Assembly: GCA_943914515.1 (NCBI GenBank)
Contig: CALUCI010000036.1
Span: 1-33,493, forward strand
Reading direction: 5' to 3'
DNA length: 33,493 nt
From: an uncultured Pseudomonas sp.
Lineage (GTDB): Bacteria; Pseudomonadota; Gammaproteobacteria; Pseudomonadales; Pseudomonadaceae
This document shows positions 29,948 to 33,493 of this stretch, piece by piece. The notes beneath the pieces are model-generated. The model was not told the DNA's origin. It ran no database searches and worked only from the letters and a program-made list of their open reading frames with translations. Numbering within the stretch: position 1 is the first letter of the stretch; the number at the start of each line of letters is the position of its first letter. The translations under genes were made by a program, and so were the position numbers.

Positions 29948-31474
29948 GTGCCGCGTCGCATCATCAGAGCGCTGAATGCGCTCAGTGTCTGTGTCTTTAG
30001 CTTGACCTTGAGCGGCTGTATCGGAACCTGGGGCATTGCCCCGCAAAGCAAGACGCTGCAAGCCAACACCCTGTCCCCTGACGCGGCGATCACCGAAGCC
30101 GCCCGCGACGCCCACTGGCCCGACCAGCAATGGTGGCATGCCTATGGCGACCCGCAACTCGACCGCTGGATCACCCTCGCCGTCAACGGCAGCCCGACCC
30201 TGGCCATGGCCGCTGCGCGAGTGCGCGAGGCCAAGGCCATGGCCGGTGTGGTCGAATCGGCGGAAAAACTGCAGGTCAACGGCGCCGCCGCACTGAAGCG
30301 CCACAACTGGCCGGAAGACCAGTTCTACGGCCCTGGCGCGTTGTCCGGCGCCAACACCTGGGACAACAACGCCGCCCTCGGCTTCAGCTACGCGCTTGAT
30401 CTCTGGGGCCGCGAAAGCAATGCCAGCGAACAGGCCGTGGACCTTGCCCACCTCAGCGTGGCGCAGGCGCGTCAGGCCCAGCTCGAACTGCAGAACAACG
30501 TGGTGCGGGTGTACATCCAGCTTTCGCTGCATTTTGCCCAACGTGACGTGATCAAGGCCGAACTGGCCCAGCAGGAGCAGATCCTCGCCCTTGCCGAGCG
30601 GCGCCTGGCCGGCGGTATCGGCACGCATTTCGAAGTCAGCCAGGCGCAGACGCCGTTGCCGGAAACCCACCGCCAACTCGACGCCCTCAATGAAGAAATC
30701 GCCCTGGCCCGTAATCAGTTGGCCGCCCTGGCCGGCAAAGGCCCGGGGGAGGGCGCGCAGTTGCAACGCCCGCAACTGTCCCTTGGCGCGGCGCTGAAAC
30801 TGCCGTCGACGCTGCCCGCCGAACTGGTGGGCCAGCGCCCGGACGTGGTCGCCAGCCGCTGGCAGGTCGCGGCCCAGGCCCGTGGCATCGATGTCGCCCA
30901 CGCCGGCTTCTTCCCCAACGTCGATCTGGTTGGCAGCCTGGGTTTCATGGCCACCGGCGGCGGGGCGCTGGAGTTTCTCACCGGGCGCAAGTTCAACTAC
31001 AACGTCGGTCCGGCGATCAGCCTGCCGATCTTCGATGGCGGCCGGTTGCGCTCGCAACTGGGCGTGGCTTCGGCCGGCTATGACATCGCCGTGGCGCGCT
31101 ACAACCAGACGGTGGTCGAGGCGCTCAAGGGCATCTCCGATCAGTTGATCCGCCGCGAGTCGATGAAGGAACAGGCGCACTTCGCCGCCGAATCGGTGGC
31201 CTCGGCGCAGAAGACCTACGACATCGCGCTGATCGCCTTTCAGCGCGGGCTGACCGACTACCTCAACGTGCTCAATGCGCAGACCCTGTTGTTCAAGCAG
31301 CAGATGATCCAGCAGCAGGTCCAGGCCGCGCGCCTGAGTGCCCACGCCGGACTGGTCACGGCGCTGGGCGGCGGGCTGGGGGCCGGCGCCGATGTGCCGA
31401 CCGACGAGCGCCAGGCCGCGCCGCCGACCCCACGTGCGCTGACCTTGCTTGATAAAACCGGCATCGCCCAATGA
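29948..31474 (+). CDS. NodT-type outer-membrane efflux lipoprotein
   Basis: 508 residues from the GTG at 29948 (GGGAA about 9 bases upstream). The lipoprotein signal ends LTLSGC, giving a lipidated Cys. Repeated outer-membrane-factor domains follow (WWHAYGDPQLDRWITLAVNGSPTLAMAAARVREAKA ... LPAELVGQRPDVVASRWQVAAQARGIDVAHAGFFPNVDL ... GPAISLPIFDGGRLRSQLGVASAGYDIAVARYNQTVVEAL). It forms the outer-membrane channel of a tripartite pump. The frame is open to 29903 without a better start. It overlaps the next gene by 4 bases (ATGA). Confidence 0.9.
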   Translation: MPRRIIRALNALSVCVFSLTLSGCIGTWGIAPQSKTLQANTLSPDAAITEAARDAHWPDQQWWHAYGDPQLDRWITLAVNGSPTLAMAAARVREAKAMAGVVESAEKLQVNGAAALKRHNWPEDQFYGPGALSGANTWDNNAALGFSYALDLWGRESNASEQAVDLAHLSVAQARQAQLELQNNVVRVYIQLSLHFAQRDVIKAELAQQEQILALAERRLAGGIGTHFEVSQAQTPLPETHRQLDALNEEIALARNQLAALAGKGPGEGAQLQRPQLSLGAALKLPSTLPAELVGQRPDVVASRWQVAAQARGIDVAHAGFFPNVDLVGSLGFMATGGGALEFLTGRKFNYNVGPAISLPIFDGGRLRSQLGVASAGYDIAVARYNQTVVEALKGISDQLIRRESMKEQAHFAAESVASAQKTYDIALIAFQRGLTDYLNVLNAQTLLFKQQMIQQQVQAARLSAHAGLVTALGGGLGAGADVPTDERQAAPPTPRALTLLDKTGIAQ

Positions 31475-33493
31475 ACGCCCTGATCCTGCCGCTGCGCTGG
31501 CTCGCTTCGCTGGAGTGGCGGCGCGGTTTTTTCGACTGGGCGCGCACCGATGGCGTGACCTGGGTGTACATCTTCAAGGTGCTCACGGCGGCGTTTCTGA
31601 CCCTGTGGCTGGCCATGCGCCTGGAACTGCCGCAGCCGCGCACGGCGATGATCACCGTGTTCATCGTCATGCAGCCGCAGAGCGGGCACGTGTTCGCCAA
31701 GAGCTTCTACCGGGTGCTCGGCACGCTGGCCGGCTCGGCGATGATGGTCGCGCTGATCGCGATCTTTCCGCAGAACACCGAGCTGTTTCTGCCCAGCCTG
31801 GCGCTGTGGGTCGGCCTGTGCTCGGCCGGTGCCATGCGTTATCGCACCTTTCGCGCCTACGGCTTCGTGCTGGCCGGCTACACCGCGGCGATGATCGGCT
31901 TGCCGGTGCTCGACCAGCCGCAGCAGGCGTTCATGGCGGCGGTATGGCGGGTGCTGGAGATCGGTCTGGGGATCTTCGTGTCGACCCTGGTCAGCGCCGC
32001 GATCCTGCCGCAATCGGCCAGTGCCGCGATGCGCAACGCGCTCTACCAGCGCTTCGGGGTGTTCGCCGGAGTGGTGGTCGAAGGCCTGCGCGGTGACAGC
32101 CATCGCGATCGCCTGGAAACCAGCAACGTGCGTTTTATCGCCGAGGCGGTCGGACTTGAGAGCCTGCGCAGCGTGACCACCTTCGAAGACCCGCACATGC
32201 GCCGGCGCAGCGGCCGGTTGGTGCGCATGAACAGCGAGTTCATGGCCATCACTACGCGCTTCAATGCCCTGCACCAGTTGCTGGAACGCTTGCGCTCGCG
32301 TGGCCCGTTGCAGATTGTCAGCGCCATCGAGCCGGGGCTGAAAACCCTCGCCGATCTGCTCGACCCGTATGTCGGCCGGGCCCTCACCGACGCCGATGCG
32401 TTACGCCTGACCCTTGAACTGGCCGCCTACAAGGAGGGCCTGCCGGCGCAGGTGCGCAGCCTGCGCGCAGCCTTCGAGGAAACCGGCCCGAGCGCGTCCG
32501 ACCAACTGGATTTCCACACCGCCTACGAGCTGCTCTACCGCTTCGTCGACGACATGCACAACTACGCCGAAACCCATGCATCGCTGGCTGCGCACAATCA
32601 CGAGCGTGAGCAGTGGGACGAACCGTACGTGGCGCAGACCAGTTGGCTGGTGTCGGCGGCAGCCGGGGTGCGCGGCGCGGCGGTGCTGCTGTTGCTCGGC
32701 AGTTACTGGCTGCTGAGCAACTGGCCCAGCGGCGGCATGATGACCCTGATCGCGACCGTTACCGTGGGCTTGTCGGCGGCCTCGCCGAACCCCAAGCGGA
32801 TGTCGTTCCAGATGGCTTGCGGCACCTTGTTCGGGGCCTTTGTCGGCTTCTTCGAAACCTTCTTCGTGTTCCCCTGGATCGACGGATTTCCGTTGCTGTG
32901 CATGGTGCTGGCGCCGGTGTTCGTGCTCGGTGCGTTCCTCGCCTCGCGCCCGGCCTACGCCGGCTACGGCCTGGGCCTGCTGGTGTTTTTCGCGATCGGC
33001 TCGGTGCCGAACAACCTCACGGTGTACAACCCTTACACCTACATCAACGACTACATCGGCATGGTCATCGGCATGCTGGTCTGCGCGGCTGCCGGGGCGA
33101 TCATCCTGCCGCCCAACAGCCGCTGGCTGTGGAGCCGACTGGAGCAGGAACTGCGCGAGCAGGTGCTGTTCGCCATCAGCGGGCGCCTGCGCGGGCTTGG
33201 TTCGGGTTTCGAAAGTCGCACCCGCGATCTGCTGCATCAGGCCTATGGTCTGGCGGTCGGTCAGCCGCAAGTGCAGAGCCGCTTGCTGCGCTGGATGTTC
33301 GTGGTGCTCGAAGTCGGCCATGCGGTCATCGAGTTGCGCAAGGAGCAGGCGATTCTGCCCGTGCACCCGTGCTACGCCGAATCGCAGCCGTGGCGCCAGG
33401 CGATCCGGGTCATGGGCCGGGCGCTGGCGCGGCTGTTCCTGCAGCCCACGGCGAGCAACCACGAGCGTGCGCTGGTCGCCGTGGACCCTGTCT
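31471..33493 (+). CDS. FUSC family inner-membrane efflux protein (3' end outside window)
   Basis: The frame runs from ATG at 31471 to the window end without a stop (674 codons seen). Two copies of a helical membrane block (about 30-175, starting VYIFKVLTAAFLTLWLAMRLELPQPRTAMITVFIVMQPQSG, and about 390-555, including TSWLVSAAAGVRGAAVLLLLGSYW and TLIATVTVGLSAASPNPKRM) flank a soluble domain; this is the FUSC/AaeB pattern of aromatic-acid exporters. It starts inside the stop of the outer-membrane channel gene. The fusion protein (HlyD/AaeA type) expected in such operons is not in the window and should follow. Confidence 0.9.
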   Translation, partial: MNALILPLRWLASLEWRRGFFDWARTDGVTWVYIFKVLTAAFLTLWLAMRLELPQPRTAMITVFIVMQPQSGHVFAKSFYRVLGTLAGSAMMVALIAIFPQNTELFLPSLALWVGLCSAGAMRYRTFRAYGFVLAGYTAAMIGLPVLDQPQQAFMAAVWRVLEIGLGIFVSTLVSAAILPQSASAAMRNALYQRFGVFAGVVVEGLRGDSHRDRLETSNVRFIAEAVGLESLRSVTTFEDPHMRRRSGRLVRMNSEFMAITTRFNALHQLLERLRSRGPLQIVSAIEPGLKTLADLLDPYVGRALTDADALRLTLELAAYKEGLPAQVRSLRAAFEETGPSASDQLDFHTAYELLYRFVDDMHNYAETHASLAAHNHEREQWDEPYVAQTSWLVSAAAGVRGAAVLLLLGSYWLLSNWPSGGMMTLIATVTVGLSAASPNPKRMSFQMACGTLFGAFVGFFETFFVFPWIDGFPLLCMVLAPVFVLGAFLASRPAYAGYGLGLLVFFAIGSVPNNLTVYNPYTYINDYIGMVIGMLVCAAAGAIILPPNSRWLWSRLEQELREQVLFAISGRLRGLGSGFESRTRDLLHQAYGLAVGQPQVQSRLLRWMFVVLEVGHAVIELRKEQAILPVHPCYAESQPWRQAIRVMGRALARLFLQPTASNHERALVAVDPV

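Overview
The window is chromosomal DNA of a Pseudomonas, most likely of the P. fluorescens group. This rests on the GC-rich coding style, the GTAGGAGCGG...-type REP sequences, and the hmgR/hmgA-fahA-maiA locus with its usual Pseudomonas layout. No search was run; family names come from motifs, length and gene order.

Region 1 (1-10,174) is ordinary core genome: the end of lrgB, an alpha/beta hydrolase, a short-chain dehydrogenase, a small membrane protein, the homogentisate pathway (IclR regulator divergent from hmgA-fahA-maiA, with a palindromic operator over the promoter), a SirB1-type protein, a Leu/Phe/Val dehydrogenase, and the SOS gene yebG with a clear LexA box. Small repeats decorate it: two REPINs in exact 100-bp tandem after maiA, and a 156-bp MITE with a TTA target duplication placed on the touching stop codons of the dehydrogenase and yebG.

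Region 2 (about 10,410-17,599) is a visibly AT-rich island of about 7.2 kb that splits the resident psiE gene. The 5' half of psiE is at the left edge, the 3' half at the right edge, and a 17-bp imperfect direct repeat lies at the two breakpoints. The island carries its own complete, AT-rich psiE and, in the middle, a third psiE 3' fragment cut at the same codon. Two cargo modules are thus separated by psiE pieces. Module A holds a PARP-like ADP-ribosyltransferase homologue, divergent from and overlapping a two-helix membrane protein with a macro domain, followed by a HxGH nucleotidyltransferase. Module B holds a three-gene operon whose first product has a PD-(D/E)XK-type motif (tentatively GAPS4-like, plus a third unknown gene) and a separate single-helix membrane protein. 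No integrase or transposase is visible. I read this as a defence island built up by repeated insertion at one position in psiE. Module A is the best candidate for an undescribed system.

Region 3 (17,841-27,609) is a cell-surface-signalling and uptake locus. It contains a desaturase/hydroxylase, a cytosolic PhnD-like protein, a FecI-type sigma factor, a FecR anti-sigma regulator, a TonB receptor with an STN signalling domain, then a quaternary-amine-type binding protein, an ornithine cyclodeaminase/mu-crystallin homologue and a histidine ammonia-lyase-family protein that lacks the Ala-Ser-Gly cofactor triad. A near-identical 20-bp motif stands upstream of both the desaturase and the receptor, which suggests one sigma-dependent regulon.

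Region 4 (27,610-33,493) holds a long palindrome between convergent genes, a 2-hydroxyacid dehydrogenase (ghrB-like), a LysR regulator, and a divergent efflux operon (NodT-type outer-membrane lipoprotein and a FUSC-family inner-membrane protein that runs off the window).
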